A stretch of 64,000 nucleotides of DNA, taken from contig NZ_JSVC01000003.1 of NCBI RefSeq assembly GCF_000814475.1, positions 1 through 64,000 on the forward strand, read 5' to 3'. The stretch is from Flavihumibacter solisilvae (GTDB taxonomy: Bacteria > Bacteroidota > Bacteroidia > Chitinophagales > Chitinophagaceae). Made by a program: the position numbers and the translations under genes. The notes under the pieces are model-generated. The model was given only the letters and a program-made list of their open reading frames with translations, was not told where the DNA came from and searched no databases. Of this stretch, positions 43,027 to 51,361 are shown piece by piece. How positions within the stretch are numbered: the first letter of the stretch is position 1; each line of letters starts with the position of its first letter.

Positions 43027-45180
43027 ATGAAACTAACGATCATCGCCCTATTGTTATTCGCGAGCTCCATTGTCTATTCTCAGCATAAGCAGGATAAAAT
43101 CATTTTTGAGAACAGCATAATGGATTCTCACTATTACTATAGTAAGGCTGAATACTCATCGGGCTGTTGGATCAAAAACACACAGGGCAAACTTCCGGTA
43201 TCCGGCCAGCAATATTTTACACCGGGCAATTCGCTTGAGCTTCAATACAGGTCTGCGGATGATGGCCAATGGAAAGCAACTGTTCTCTATAATGAGATCC
43301 GCGGTATTGATTCTTTCAATGAAGCAAGTCATCTTTCTTTCTGGTTGTATGTAACCGATAGTACTGAAAAAGAATCCCTGCCCGCTGTCAATTTGTTGTT
43401 AGCGGATAAAAAAGAATCGGGATCTGCAAGCCTGGTCGATTACCTCGGTTCGTTTAAAATGAATTCCTGGGTCCCGGTCAAAATACCATTATCAGTCTTT
43501 AACAAAGACAGCCACCTGCCTGCCGGGCAAATTAAAGGTGTGCAGTTTTCAAACAAAACTCCATCTAAAAAGGAAGGCCACTTGTTCATCGACCAGGTTG
43601 AACTTCTTTCAACGGCAAAAGCATCTGGAACCGTTTCCGTCGCCCCTCAATTCCTTTCTGCTAAAGGATATGAGCAGCACATCGACCTCGCCTGGAAAAA
43701 AGAATCAAATCCCGCTATAAAATATATCAAGGTATACCGGGCAACAGATGGAAAAACGTTCCGGCCTGTTGCCATCCAGTCGCCGCAGGTTGCCGGGTAC
43801 AGCGACTTTATAGGATCTCAAAAAGGAACCATCAGGTATAAGCTGACTTATGTCGATAACAATTACCGTGAAACAGGATTTTCGAATTCAATCGCCGCTT
43901 CTACAAGATCCATGTCCGATGAAGAACTCCTGGATATGATCCAGGAATCCAGCTTCAGGTATTACTGGGAGGGTGCTGAACCCCACAGTGGATTGGCGCT
44001 GGAGAATATCCCGGGTGATCCATCGATGGTCGCCACTGGTGCTTCCGGTTTCGGAATCATGGCTATTATAAGCGCAGTTAAAAGAGGCTTCATTACCCGA
44101 CAGCAAGCTGCACAGCGAATGATAAATATTACTGGTTTCCTGTTAAAGGCAGATCGCTTTCATGGGGTGTTTCCCCATTTTCTTGACGGGGCCAATGGAA
44201 GAACAGTTCCTTTCTTTGGCTCTAAGGATAATGGTGGTGACCTGGTTGAAATGTCCTTCCTGGTGCAGGGATTGTTAACCGCCAGGCAATTCTTTAATAG
44301 CGTTGATAAAAACGAAACCCAGGTCAGGAATTCAATTAACAAGCTCTGGAAAGAAACAGAGTGGGATTGGTACCGGCGTTACCCTGGCTCGGATTTCCTG
44401 TACTGGCATTGGTCACCGGACCAGGAGTGGGTAATTAATCATAGTCTTATCGGCTGGAATGAAGTAATGATTACTTATTTCCTCGCCATTGCTTCACCCA
44501 CCCACGGTGTTCCGGTATCCATGTATTACAGCGGCTGGGCAAGTCAGTCGGAAAAAGCTGTAAAGTATCGCGCGGGTTGGGGACAAACAACCGCGGGGTC
44601 TGCCTATTCGAACGGAAATTCCTATTTCGGGATTCCCCTTCCGGTGGGAGTGTCCAATGGAGGTCCCTTGTTCTTTATTCATTATTCCTTCCTGGGTTTA
44701 AATCCCCACCTGGTTACCGATAAGTATACCAACTATTTCGAGAACAACAGGAACATCGCGCAAATCAATCTCAGGTATTGTATCGAAAATCCGAAGAACC
44801 ACAGGGGCTACGGCGATGACTTCTGGGGTTTGACCGCAAGTGACGGACCAGAGCACTATTCAGCCAATGAACCCAATGTGAAAAATGACGAAGGAAAAAT
44901 GACGCCGACAGGTGCTTTGGCATCTTTCCCCTACACTCCCGAAGCATCCATGCGGGCGCTCAGGAATTATTACCGGAACTATGGAAAATACTTATACGGC
45001 TACTACGGATTTCGGGATGCAATTGACCTGGACAGGAACTGGTGCTCTTCCATTTATATGGGATTGAACCAGGCCCCTGTGGTTGTAATGATTGAGAACT
45101 ACCGGACAAAACTCTTATGGGATTTATTTATGTCAGCACCTGAAGTAGAGGCTGCAAGACAGCGCACATTCACCCCTTAG
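43027..45180 (+). CDS. Secreted glycoamylase-domain hydrolase (GH144-like)
   Basis: A 717-residue exported protein (signal peptide MKLTIIALLLFASSIVYSQ). Residues of about 20-200 form a beta-rich carbohydrate-binding-like domain, about 205-300 look like a fibronectin-type domain, and from about 305 (SDEELLDMIQESSFRYYWEG) comes a PF10091-type glycoamylase domain. The latter contains SGLALENIPGDPSMVATGAS, FPHFLDGANGRTVPFFGSKD, NGGDLVEMSFLVQG and DDFWGLTASDGPEHYSANEP. Members include the GH144 endo-beta-1,2-glucanases described from Chitinophaga, so activity on beta-glucan is a reasonable inference but not proven. The ATG at 43027 is chosen for the signal peptide; GTG 42997 and ATG 43000 would overlap mnmE. 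Its stop overlaps the convergent SMR gene by four bases. Confidence 0.85.
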   Translation: MKLTIIALLLFASSIVYSQHKQDKIIFENSIMDSHYYYSKAEYSSGCWIKNTQGKLPVSGQQYFTPGNSLELQYRSADDGQWKATVLYNEIRGIDSFNEASHLSFWLYVTDSTEKESLPAVNLLLADKKESGSASLVDYLGSFKMNSWVPVKIPLSVFNKDSHLPAGQIKGVQFSNKTPSKKEGHLFIDQVELLSTAKASGTVSVAPQFLSAKGYEQHIDLAWKKESNPAIKYIKVYRATDGKTFRPVAIQSPQVAGYSDFIGSQKGTIRYKLTYVDNNYRETGFSNSIAASTRSMSDEELLDMIQESSFRYYWEGAEPHSGLALENIPGDPSMVATGASGFGIMAIISAVKRGFITRQQAAQRMINITGFLLKADRFHGVFPHFLDGANGRTVPFFGSKDNGGDLVEMSFLVQGLLTARQFFNSVDKNETQVRNSINKLWKETEWDWYRRYPGSDFLYWHWSPDQEWVINHSLIGWNEVMITYFLAIASPTHGVPVSMYYSGWASQSEKAVKYRAGWGQTTAGSAYSNGNSYFGIPLPVGVSNGGPLFFIHYSFLGLNPHLVTDKYTNYFENNRNIAQINLRYCIENPKNHRGYGDDFWGLTASDGPEHYSANEPNVKNDEGKMTPTGALASFPYTPEASMRALRNYYRNYGKYLYGYYGFRDAIDLDRNWCSSIYMGLNQAPVVVMIENYRTKLLWDLFMSAPEVEAARQRTFTP

Positions 45181-45503
45181 TGTGAAACCGATTTCAATCC
45201 AATGATTGAACCAATCAGGGTTGTCAGGAAGAAGATCCTCCAGAAACCGGCCGGCTCCTTAAATACGAAGATCCCCATCAGGGTAATGCCAACCGCGCCA
45301 ACGCCCGTCCACACGGCATAAGCCGTTCCAATCGGAAGGGTTTGTATCGCCCTGGATAGTAAATACATGCTTATACACAACGTAACCAGGAAAGCACCAT
45401 ACCATGCATACACAGCATTGCCAGTAGCTTCCTTAACTTTTCCCAGGCAAAAAGCAAATGCGACTTCAAAGAGTCCAGCAACTATTAAAATAATCCAGTT
45501 CAT
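45177..45503 (-). CDS. sugE: Small multidrug resistance (SMR) exporter, SugE/Gdx-like
   Basis: A 108-residue, four-helix membrane protein of the SMR family. The membrane glutamate is in IVAGLFEVAFAFCLG near residue 13, and TLPIGTAYAVWTGVGAVGIT near residue 57 matches the guanidinium-exporter (Gdx/SugE) subtype more closely than EmrE. It probably exports guanidinium or small cations against protons. The ATG at 45503 (MNWIILIVAGL) is preferred over an upstream extension. It is a single gene, whereas SMR transporters of paired type come in two. A Crp/Fnr regulator gene lies 72 bases upstream on the same strand. Confidence 0.9.
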   Translation of the reverse strand: MNWIILIVAGLFEVAFAFCLGKVKEATGNAVYAWYGAFLVTLCISMYLLSRAIQTLPIGTAYAVWTGVGAVGITLMGIFVFKEPAGFWRIFFLTTLIGSIIGLKSVSH

Positions 45504-45575
45504 GGCCGTCAAATTAGGGTGCAAAGGTCCTGCATCCGGCGGAGGAAAATTTTTGCAAATGGTAAAAAAGAAAGC

Positions 45576-46139
45576 TTATTTAAGTCCTGACCTGATCCTG
45601 CTCAGGCTGGCCTGCGTAACGCCCAGGTAAGATGCGATGTAACCTAATGACACTCTTTGCAATAAGTCGGGATGCTCATTCAGCAAGCCTTCATATCGTT
45701 GCGAAGCCGTCTGAAAGAGTTGGGAAATAAGTCGTTCTTCCGTTTTGATCAGTTCGCCCTCCGCAAGCCTACGTCCCCAGTTAGCTATTTCAATGTCACT
45801 GGAAAACAGGCCCTGCAGATCACGGGATTTTATTTCATAAAACTCACAGTCTTCCAGCAGCTCGATGTTCTCGTAGCTCTTCTGGTTCTCCACATAACTT
45901 TTCATGGAAATAGCTGTATCACCTTCTTTGCCAAACCAGAAAGTGATTTCCCGGTCTTCTGATTCTGCATAAGCTCGCACCAGGCCTTTTTTAATAAAGT
46001 AGATGCTTGTCTCGATCCTGTCTGCCCGGAAAAGGATATGTCCTTTGGAAAGCTGTACTTCTGTCACATAATTTTCCAGCATCAACTTTGAGGTTTCTGC
46101 AAGTGGATAAATGTTGTTGATAAGTTCCCCGATACTCAT
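45576..46139 (-). CDS. Crp/Fnr-family transcriptional regulator
   Basis: A 187-residue regulator with an N-terminal cyclic-nucleotide-binding-like domain (about residues 25-115: LSKGHILFRADRIETSIYFI; FWFGKEGDTAISMKSYVENQ). The C-terminal winged helix is short, with the recognition helix in GYIASYLGVTQASLSRIRSG. No ligand can be assigned, and the effector residues of true cAMP-binding Crp are not evident. It resembles many small Bacteroidota Crp-like proteins next to transporters. It is divergent from the AraC-type gene (64-base gap) and upstream of the SMR exporter, which it may regulate. Confidence 0.9.
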   Translation of the reverse strand: MSIGELINNIYPLAETSKLMLENYVTEVQLSKGHILFRADRIETSIYFIKKGLVRAYAESEDREITFWFGKEGDTAISMKSYVENQKSYENIELLEDCEFYEIKSRDLQGLFSSDIEIANWGRRLAEGELIKTEERLISQLFQTASQRYEGLLNEHPDLLQRVSLGYIASYLGVTQASLSRIRSGLK

Positions 46140-46191
46140 TCGCTAATATACAGAGATCGGCATTTAACAAATTCCCCTGTTTTGATTTTCT

Positions 46192-46199
46192 TAACTTTG
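46192..46199 (+). promoter_or_regulatory. Promoter -7 box (TAnnTTTG) abutting the AraC gene
   Basis: TAACTTTG matches the Bacteroidota sigma -7 consensus and lies only 4 bases before the ATG at 46204. If used, transcription would begin at or next to the start codon. No good -33 TTTG is seen at the expected distance. Confidence 0.45.
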
Positions 46200-46203
46200 T
46201 TTA

Positions 46204-47082
46204 ATGCCCAATAAACGTGCAAGGCAGGTTTCCGAATTCAACAGCGAACTAAAGCTGAAAGGTTTCAATGTGTACCAGATTGAGGCAGACAGTAATGCAA
46301 CCCGCATTTACAGCCGTAAAGACTTCTATAAAATCTGCCTTACAACAGGGAAAAGCATAATCCATTATGCCGACCGAAGTTTTGAACAGGAAGGCACTGT
46401 TTTGTTTTTCGGTAATCCTCATATTCCCTACTCCTGGGAAACCATTTCAACCACCTATATAGGTTATACTGTACTTTTTTCCGAAGACTTTTTCAATGCT
46501 GCTGAGCGCGGCGGGAGCTTGCAGCAGTCACCTTTGTTCAAAATTGGTGGCACTCCCATCTTAAAGATTACGGAACCACAACGTCATTTTCTGAATACCA
46601 TTTTTCAAAAAATGATCGAAGAACAGCAGAGTGATTACGCCTATAAGGATGACCTTATCCGCAACTATATTAACCTCATCATTCATGAGGCTTTGAAGCT
46701 GCAACCTACTGAACACGTTGACCAGCCTAAGAATGCAGCTTCCCGCCTTACCGCCGTATTCTTTGAACTTTTAGAAAGACAGTTTCCGGTAGAAAGCACT
46801 GAACGTTCCCTTCAGCTTAAAACGGCACAGGATTATGCAAACCATCTGAATGTGCACGTCAATTACCTGAATCGTGCAGTGAAAGAGGTGACCGGAAAGC
46901 CGACCACCGCGCATATCAGCGAACGCATCATCAGTGAAGCCAGGTCCCTGCTGCAACATACCGACTGGAACATTGCTGATATTGCCTATGCCCTTGGTTT
47001 TGAATATCCGACCTACTTTAACAATTACTTCAAGCGAATGACCGGCACCAACCCCAAATCACATCGGCGGCTGGAAGTTTGA
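46204..47082 (+). CDS. AraC-family transcriptional regulator
   Basis: A 292-residue regulator with an N-terminal cupin-like sensing domain (about residues 20-130) and a C-terminal AraC double helix-turn-helix at about residues 195-290 (TAQDYANHLNVHVNYLNRAV; WNIADIAYALGFEYPTYFNN, ending in FKRMTGTNPKSHRR). It is transcribed in the same direction as the following five genes (47147-50679) and is the obvious candidate for their control. It is divergent from the Crp/Fnr gene. Confidence 0.93.
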   Translation: MPNKRARQVSEFNSELKLKGFNVYQIEADSNATRIYSRKDFYKICLTTGKSIIHYADRSFEQEGTVLFFGNPHIPYSWETISTTYIGYTVLFSEDFFNAAERGGSLQQSPLFKIGGTPILKITEPQRHFLNTIFQKMIEEQQSDYAYKDDLIRNYINLIIHEALKLQPTEHVDQPKNAASRLTAVFFELLERQFPVESTERSLQLKTAQDYANHLNVHVNYLNRAVKEVTGKPTTAHISERIISEARSLLQHTDWNIADIAYALGFEYPTYFNNYFKRMTGTNPKSHRRLEV

Positions 47083-47134
47083 AATTCTTAATTATTGGTT
47101 TGATTGTCATTATTTCACCGGGTAGTAGCAGGGA

Positions 47135-47142
47135 TACCTTTG
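47135..47142 (+). promoter_or_regulatory. Promoter -7 box (TAnnTTTG) abutting the hydrolase gene
   Basis: TACCTTTG lies 4 bases before the ATG at 47147 and matches the Bacteroidota -7 consensus. A TTTG occurs at 47099-47102 but the 32-base spacing is longer than the usual 19-21. It would drive the hydrolase-to-acetyltransferase gene set. Confidence 0.45.
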
Positions 47143-47146
47143 TCTC

Positions 47147-48169
47147 ATGAAAAAGACAACAGTATTGGCAATTGTATCAGTCCTGTTATTCGGACAGGCT
47201 TTTGCACGAACAGGAGATCCGGGTCACTATACTTTCCCGTTGAGTGAAAAAGTGACAAGGCAAAAGGTAACTTTCAAAAACCGGTATGGAATTAAATTAA
47301 CGGGTGATTTATATCTTCCGAAAAATCGCGGCAGCGAACCTTTGGCCGCCCTCGCGATCAGTGGTCCCTTTGGTGCGGTAAAAGAACAATCTTCCGGCCT
47401 GTATGCGAACGCGATGGCAGAACGTGGTTTTATTACGCTTGCCTTTGACCCATCTTATACCGGTGAAAGCAGTGGCGAACCAAGAAATGTAGCTTCTCCG
47501 GACATTAACACCGAGGACTTCAGCGCAGCTGTGGATTTCCTGGGAATACAACCTTCTGTCGACCGTAACCGGATAGGAATCATTGGCATTTGCGGCTTTG
47601 GCGGCATGGCTTTGAACGCTGCTGCCATCGACAAACGGGTGACGGCGGTTGCTACCACCAGTATGTATGATATGTCACGGGTGATGGCAAAAGGTTATTA
47701 CGATAAACTGACGACGGAGGAACGTACAAAGATGCTTGAACAAATGGGTGACCAACGGTGGAAAGATGCTGATGCAGGAACCACTGCTCCCGGACCCCGT
47801 ATCCTACCTGAAAAGCTGGCAGGCAACGAACCTCAGTTTGTGGTTGATTATTTTAACTACTATCGTACTCCAAGAGGCTTCCATAAAAATTCACCCAACT
47901 CCAATGGAGCATGGACAGCAACAAATGCCTTATCTTTTATGAACATGCCGTTGTTGACCTACATCAAAGAAATTGCCCCGCGCCCCATTCTTTTAATTGC
48001 GGGTGAAAAAGCACATTCCCGGTATTTCACCGAAGACATCTATAAAATGGCCAGCGGACAGAAGGAGTTGGCTATTATTCCAAATGCAGTTCATGTTGAC
48101 TTATATGATAAGGTCAATATCATTCCATTTGATAAGATGACCTCATTCTTTGCCCAAAATTTAAAATAA
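47147..48169 (+). CDS. Exported alpha/beta hydrolase with Cys nucleophile (DLH/YcjY-like)
   Basis: A 340-residue protein with a signal peptide (MKKTTVLAIVSVLLFGQAFA) and an alpha/beta-hydrolase fold. The nucleophile elbow reads GICGFGG near residue 147, with cysteine in place of serine, as in dienelactone hydrolases and the YcjY-type group. The histidine of the triad is probably in NAVHVDLYDK near residue 320, with an acid in the preceding LLIAGEKAH region. The substrate is unknown. It is the first of a tightly spaced five-gene set downstream of an AraC regulator. Confidence 0.88.
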   Translation: MKKTTVLAIVSVLLFGQAFARTGDPGHYTFPLSEKVTRQKVTFKNRYGIKLTGDLYLPKNRGSEPLAALAISGPFGAVKEQSSGLYANAMAERGFITLAFDPSYTGESSGEPRNVASPDINTEDFSAAVDFLGIQPSVDRNRIGIIGICGFGGMALNAAAIDKRVTAVATTSMYDMSRVMAKGYYDKLTTEERTKMLEQMGDQRWKDADAGTTAPGPRILPEKLAGNEPQFVVDYFNYYRTPRGFHKNSPNSNGAWTATNALSFMNMPLLTYIKEIAPRPILLIAGEKAHSRYFTEDIYKMASGQKELAIIPNAVHVDLYDKVNIIPFDKMTSFFAQNLK

Positions 48170-48179
48170 GATCTGGCTT

Positions 48180-48617
48180 ATGAAATTCCTCACTACCATT
48201 TTCTTTATTTTTCCATTGCTAGTGGGAGGCCAGGTAAGCAGAAATGAAAAAACCGGCAAGGTGAACAAGGAGTTTATTATTACGGTCAATAAACGTAAAT
48301 TCTCAGCAACCCTGGAGAATAGCGCCACTGCAAACGCATTCAGGGAACTGCTACCCCTTACACTTAAGATGACGGAACTTAACGGCAACGAGAAGTATTT
48401 TGAACTGCCGAAAGATTTACCTGCGAAAGCTGCAAGGCCGGGCACAATCATTGCGGGAGATTTAATGCTTTGGGGATCAAATACACTGGTACTTTTTTAC
48501 GAGACTTTTTCTACTTCATACAGCTACACAAAAATTGGAAAAATTAATGACCCGGGTGGTCTGTCGACTGCATTAGGTGCAGGCAGTGCAACAGTTGTTT
48601 TCGAAGACCAGCCATAA
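48180..48617 (+). CDS. Exported cyclophilin-like fold protein
   Basis: A 145-residue protein with a signal peptide (MKFLTTIFFIFPLLVGGQ) and a cyclophilin-like domain of the kind found in small bacterial proteins (KRKFSATLENSATANAFREL; LPKDLPAKAARPGTIIAGDL; LVLFYETFSTSYSYTKIGKI). In this subfamily the usual proline-isomerase active site is not obvious, so isomerase activity is uncertain. It lies 10 bases after the hydrolase gene and 11 bases before the alcohol dehydrogenase gene, and similar proteins often accompany such oxidoreductases. Confidence 0.8.
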   Translation: MKFLTTIFFIFPLLVGGQVSRNEKTGKVNKEFIITVNKRKFSATLENSATANAFRELLPLTLKMTELNGNEKYFELPKDLPAKAARPGTIIAGDLMLWGSNTLVLFYETFSTSYSYTKIGKINDPGGLSTALGAGSATVVFEDQP

Positions 48618-48628
48618 ACAAATCTTAT

Positions 48629-49723
48629 ATGGAAGCAGTTAGAACCACAGCCGAAGGCGCAACCAGGATAAAGACAAAAGAAGTTAAGGCTTTCGGCACC
48701 CAGGCAGCGGATGCCGACCTCGGACAAATGAACATCCAGCGGAGAACGCCTACTCCTCATGATGTAGAAATCGAAATCCTTTATTGCGGAGTCTGTCACT
48801 CAGACCTCCATACGGCAAGAAATGAATGGCATGGTACGATTTATCCCTGCGTACCCGGACATGAGATCGTTGGCAGGATTGTAAATGTCGGCAGTCACGT
48901 TAAGAAATTCAAAGTCGGCGACTCTGCCGCTGTAGGTTGCATGGTTGACAGCTGTCGCGAATGCCAGTATTGTAAGGAAGGATTGGAACAGTATTGCGAG
49001 CAGGGAAATATTCAAACCTATAACTCGCCTGATAAACACCTTGGTACCCAGACCTATGGCGGCTATTCTGAAAGCGTGGTAGTGCACGAAGACTTTGTGC
49101 TGCGCGTACCTGAAAATCTTGATCTCGCCGCAACTGCCCCGTTGCTTTGTGCCGGCATTACCACCTATTCGCCACTCAAACACTGGAATGTAGGCGCAGG
49201 TAAAAAAGTGGGAATTGTGGGACTTGGTGGACTGGGACATATGGGTGTGAAACTGGCAAAAGCTATGGGTGCTGAAGTGATTGTATTCACGACATCCACA
49301 TCAAAAGTAGAAGATGCAAAACGCCTGGGTGCTGACGATGTCGTACTATCTAAGGACCCGGACCAGATGAATCGCTATGCAGGCAAGCTTCACTTTGTCC
49401 TCGACGCTGTTTCTGCGAAACACGACATCAACGAATACTTAAACCTCTTACGTGTCGATGGTTCCCTCGCCTTAGTTGGCGCGCCTGAACATCCGCTTCC
49501 GGTTGCGGCGTTCAGCCTGATCCCGATGCGAAGAAGTTTTGCTGGTTCCATGATCGGGGGTATTCCTGAAACCCAGGAAATGCTTGATTTCTGCGGCAGG
49601 CACAACATCGTTTCCGATATCGAAATGATCGGCATCCAGCAAATTAATGAAGCCTACGATCGGCTGTTGAAAGGCGATGTGAAATACCGGTTTGTGATCG
49701 ACATGGCTTCATTGAAAAAATAA
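48629..49723 (+). CDS. Zinc-dependent NAD(P)-alcohol dehydrogenase (YahK/CAD-like)
   Basis: A 364-residue medium-chain dehydrogenase that reduces aldehydes to alcohols, like YahK and cinnamyl alcohol dehydrogenases. Catalytic zinc ligands are in [10 protein letters not shown] near residue 54, [10 protein letters not shown] near 76 and [12 protein letters not shown] near 170. The structural zinc site is the four-cysteine cluster [15 protein letters not shown] near residue 110. The cofactor-binding [17 protein letters not shown] is at about residue 195, and the TTSTSK that follows favours NADPH. The N-terminal extension (about 25 residues) before the first strand is slightly long. It is part of the AraC-linked gene set. 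Confidence 0.93.
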   Translation: MEAVRTTAEGATRIKTKEVKAFGTQAADADLGQMNIQRRTPTPHDVEIEILYCGVCHSDLHTARNEWHGTIYPCVPGHEIVGRIVNVGSHVKKFKVGDSAAVGCMVDSCRECQYCKEGLEQYCEQGNIQTYNSPDKHLGTQTYGGYSESVVVHEDFVLRVPENLDLAATAPLLCAGITTYSPLKHWNVGAGKKVGIVGLGGLGHMGVKLAKAMGAEVIVFTTSTSKVEDAKRLGADDVVLSKDPDQMNRYAGKLHFVLDAVSAKHDINEYLNLLRVDGSLALVGAPEHPLPVAAFSLIPMRRSFAGSMIGGIPETQEMLDFCGRHNIVSDIEMIGIQQINEAYDRLLKGDVKYRFVIDMASLKK

Positions 49724-49727
49724 TAGG

Positions 49728-50123
49728 ATGGAAATAACAAGAACAGGGTCTCAACCATCTGCCAAAGGTCCCGATGACTGGTTCACCGGTTCTGTCCGCG
49801 TTGATCCTTTATTCCAGCCGAATGAACACCGTCGTGCTGCGGCTGCAACTGTCACGTTTGAACCAGGTGCCCGTACCGCCTGGCATACCCACCCACTGGG
49901 CCAAACACTGATCGTGACCGCCGGCCTTGGATGGGTTCAAAAGGAAGGCGGACCGGTTGAAGAAATTCATCCCGGAGACTTAGTCTGGTTCGCCGCAAAC
50001 GAAAAACATTGGCATGGTGCTTCTCCATCCGTTGCTATGACACACATCGCGATCCAGGAACAGTTAGATGGAAAGGTCGTGGATTGGATGGAAAAGGTAA
50101 CGGATCAACAATACAAAAAATGA
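49728..50123 (+). CDS. Cupin-domain protein
   Basis: A 131-residue single-cupin protein with metal-binding motif 1 in [16 protein letters not shown] near residue 52 and motif 2 in [18 protein letters not shown] near residue 88. The sequence is close to small cupins annotated as carboxymuconolactone-decarboxylase-linked or mandelonitrile-lyase-like; the reaction cannot be assigned. It lies 4 bases after the dehydrogenase gene and 1 base before the acetyltransferase gene, so all are probably one transcript. Confidence 0.9.
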   Translation: MEITRTGSQPSAKGPDDWFTGSVRVDPLFQPNEHRRAAAATVTFEPGARTAWHTHPLGQTLIVTAGLGWVQKEGGPVEEIHPGDLVWFAANEKHWHGASPSVAMTHIAIQEQLDGKVVDWMEKVTDQQYKK

Positions 50124-50124
50124 A

Positions 50125-50679
50125 ATGGACATCTTCGATAGGATGAAGGCAGGTGAATTATTCCGCCTCGATGATCCCGAATATTCAAAAGTGCAGGAGG
50201 TCGTTACGCGCACAATCAGGTTGTCGGCGGCATTAAATGCGTCTACAGATGTTGATGAGGTGAGAGAAAAATTAAGCGGGATAATCGGTGCCCGGATCGA
50301 TCCCAGTACAACAGTTTTTCCCCCTTTTCACACCAATTTTGGGCGCTTCATCAGCATTGGTAAAAACGTCTTTATCAACCATGCCTGCAGCTGTCTCGAC
50401 ATGGGCGGCATTACTATTGAAGACGATGTGATGATAGGTCCACGCGTGACTCTTGTTACAGAAAATCACCCGCTGGATCCGGCCAACCGGAAAGCACTTT
50501 TTGCAAAGCCGATCCTTATCCGGCGAAATGCCTGGATCGGTGCGGGCGTTTCGATCCTGCCTGGCGTTACGATCGGTGAAAATGCCATCGTTGCCGCGGG
50601 AGCCGTCGTTTCAAAAGATGTGGAAGACAATACCATCGTGGGCGGTGTGCCTGCTAAATTCATCAGGTCAATCAGTTAG
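50125..50679 (+). CDS. Hexapeptide-repeat O-acetyltransferase (Maa/NodL-like)
   Basis: A 184-residue left-handed beta-helix acetyltransferase. The N-terminal region (MDIFDRMKAGELFRLDDPEY) resembles the maltose/galactoside acetyltransferase leader, the catalytic histidine is probably in NVFINHACSCLDMGG near residue 81, and hexapeptide repeats follow (ITIEDDVMIGPRVTLV; AWIGAGVSILPGVTIGENA; IVAAGAVVSKDVEDNTIVGG) ending in VPAKFIRSI. It transfers acetyl from acetyl-CoA to a sugar or similar hydroxyl compound. It is the last gene of the set and its 3' end overlaps a small minus-strand gene. Confidence 0.92.
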   Translation: MDIFDRMKAGELFRLDDPEYSKVQEVVTRTIRLSAALNASTDVDEVREKLSGIIGARIDPSTTVFPPFHTNFGRFISIGKNVFINHACSCLDMGGITIEDDVMIGPRVTLVTENHPLDPANRKALFAKPILIRRNAWIGAGVSILPGVTIGENAIVAAGAVVSKDVEDNTIVGGVPAKFIRSIS

Positions 50680-50890
50680 TTGCCCCGTTACCTTCGCGCC
50701 CCGCAGGCGTATTTTCGTTCTGCTTTGCTTTTGCCGGGAACCGGAAAATTATTTTTGACCAAAGCGACCATAATAAACTAAGCACGCTGTGCTTTATAAT
50801 GGAGTCAATTGTAAGGTTTCCCTTAACAGCATATTCAACCAAAAGTGACAATGAGAAGAAGCCAAAGAATTCAAGTAAGAATCTTTTCAC
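50672..50890 (-). CDS. Small hydrophobic protein, unknown
   Basis: A 72-residue possible membrane protein (FLLEFFGFFSLSLLVEYAVKGN, split here as FLLEFFGFFSLSLLV and EYAVKGN; a second hydrophobic patch in HSVLSLLWSLWSKIIF). The start would be GTG at 50890. It fills an otherwise gene-free 276-base gap and overlaps the acetyltransferase stop by 8 bases in the opposite direction. The amphipathic/hydrophobic pattern looks protein-like, but no family is recognised and it could be a chance frame. Confidence 0.4.
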   Translation of the reverse strand: MKRFLLEFFGFFSLSLLVEYAVKGNLTIDSIIKHSVLSLLWSLWSKIIFRFPAKAKQNENTPAGREGNGATN

Positions 50891-50955
50891 AGGGTTTAGT
50901 TCAAAACGTAAAGCCGGCCACGAAGCAATTCACTCCGCGGCCGACCTGCACTTAA

Positions 50956-51357
50956 TTATTTCTTCAACTTCGCAATCTCGGCAGGCTTGATCTCAGCCCC
51001 TTTATTCCCCCAGGAATTGCGAACGTAATTCAATACATCAGCTGCCTCCTGGTCGCTCAGGTGAGGCAATGGAGTCATCTCCATATTGAATTCTTTTCCT
51101 TTCACTTTGATCGGACCACTCAGCCCGTTATAAATGATCTTCACCAGCCGCGCTTTATCGCCAAGCCTGCCTGTACCGGCAAGGGGAGGGAAAGCACCCT
51201 CCAATCCTTCACCTTCCGTCATATGGCACGACATACAAGTTGATTCGTAAACAGTCTTCCCGCGTTCCACGCTTTCCTTCAGGGTTCCTGCCTGCATAAA
51301 ACTCACAAGCATAACTGAAGCAGCACCAATCAAGCCTAATATTATTGTCTTTTTCAT
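50956..51357 (-). CDS. Cytochrome c (class I) partner of the PQQ sugar dehydrogenase
   Basis: A 133-residue exported cytochrome with signal peptide (KKTIILGLIGAASVMLVSF), one haem site ESTCMSCHMTEGEG near residue 40 and a probable methionine haem ligand in NMEMTPLPHLSDQEAADVLN near residue 94. The ATG at 51357 is selected by the signal peptide; the longer frame has no signal. It lies 4 bases downstream of the PQQ-type sugar dehydrogenase gene on the same strand, so it is the likely electron acceptor of that enzyme in the periplasm. Confidence 0.92.
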   Translation of the reverse strand: MKKTIILGLIGAASVMLVSFMQAGTLKESVERGKTVYESTCMSCHMTEGEGLEGAFPPLAGTGRLGDKARLVKIIYNGLSGPIKVKGKEFNMEMTPLPHLSDQEAADVLNYVRNSWGNKGAEIKPAEIAKLKK

Positions 51358-51361
51358 AGAG

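Noticed and set aside
50799-50990. A 63-residue plus-strand frame in the gap after the acetyltransferase gene
   Set aside because: It is charged and low in structure, and it overlaps the more protein-like minus-strand frame at 50672-50890 and the cytochrome gene end.
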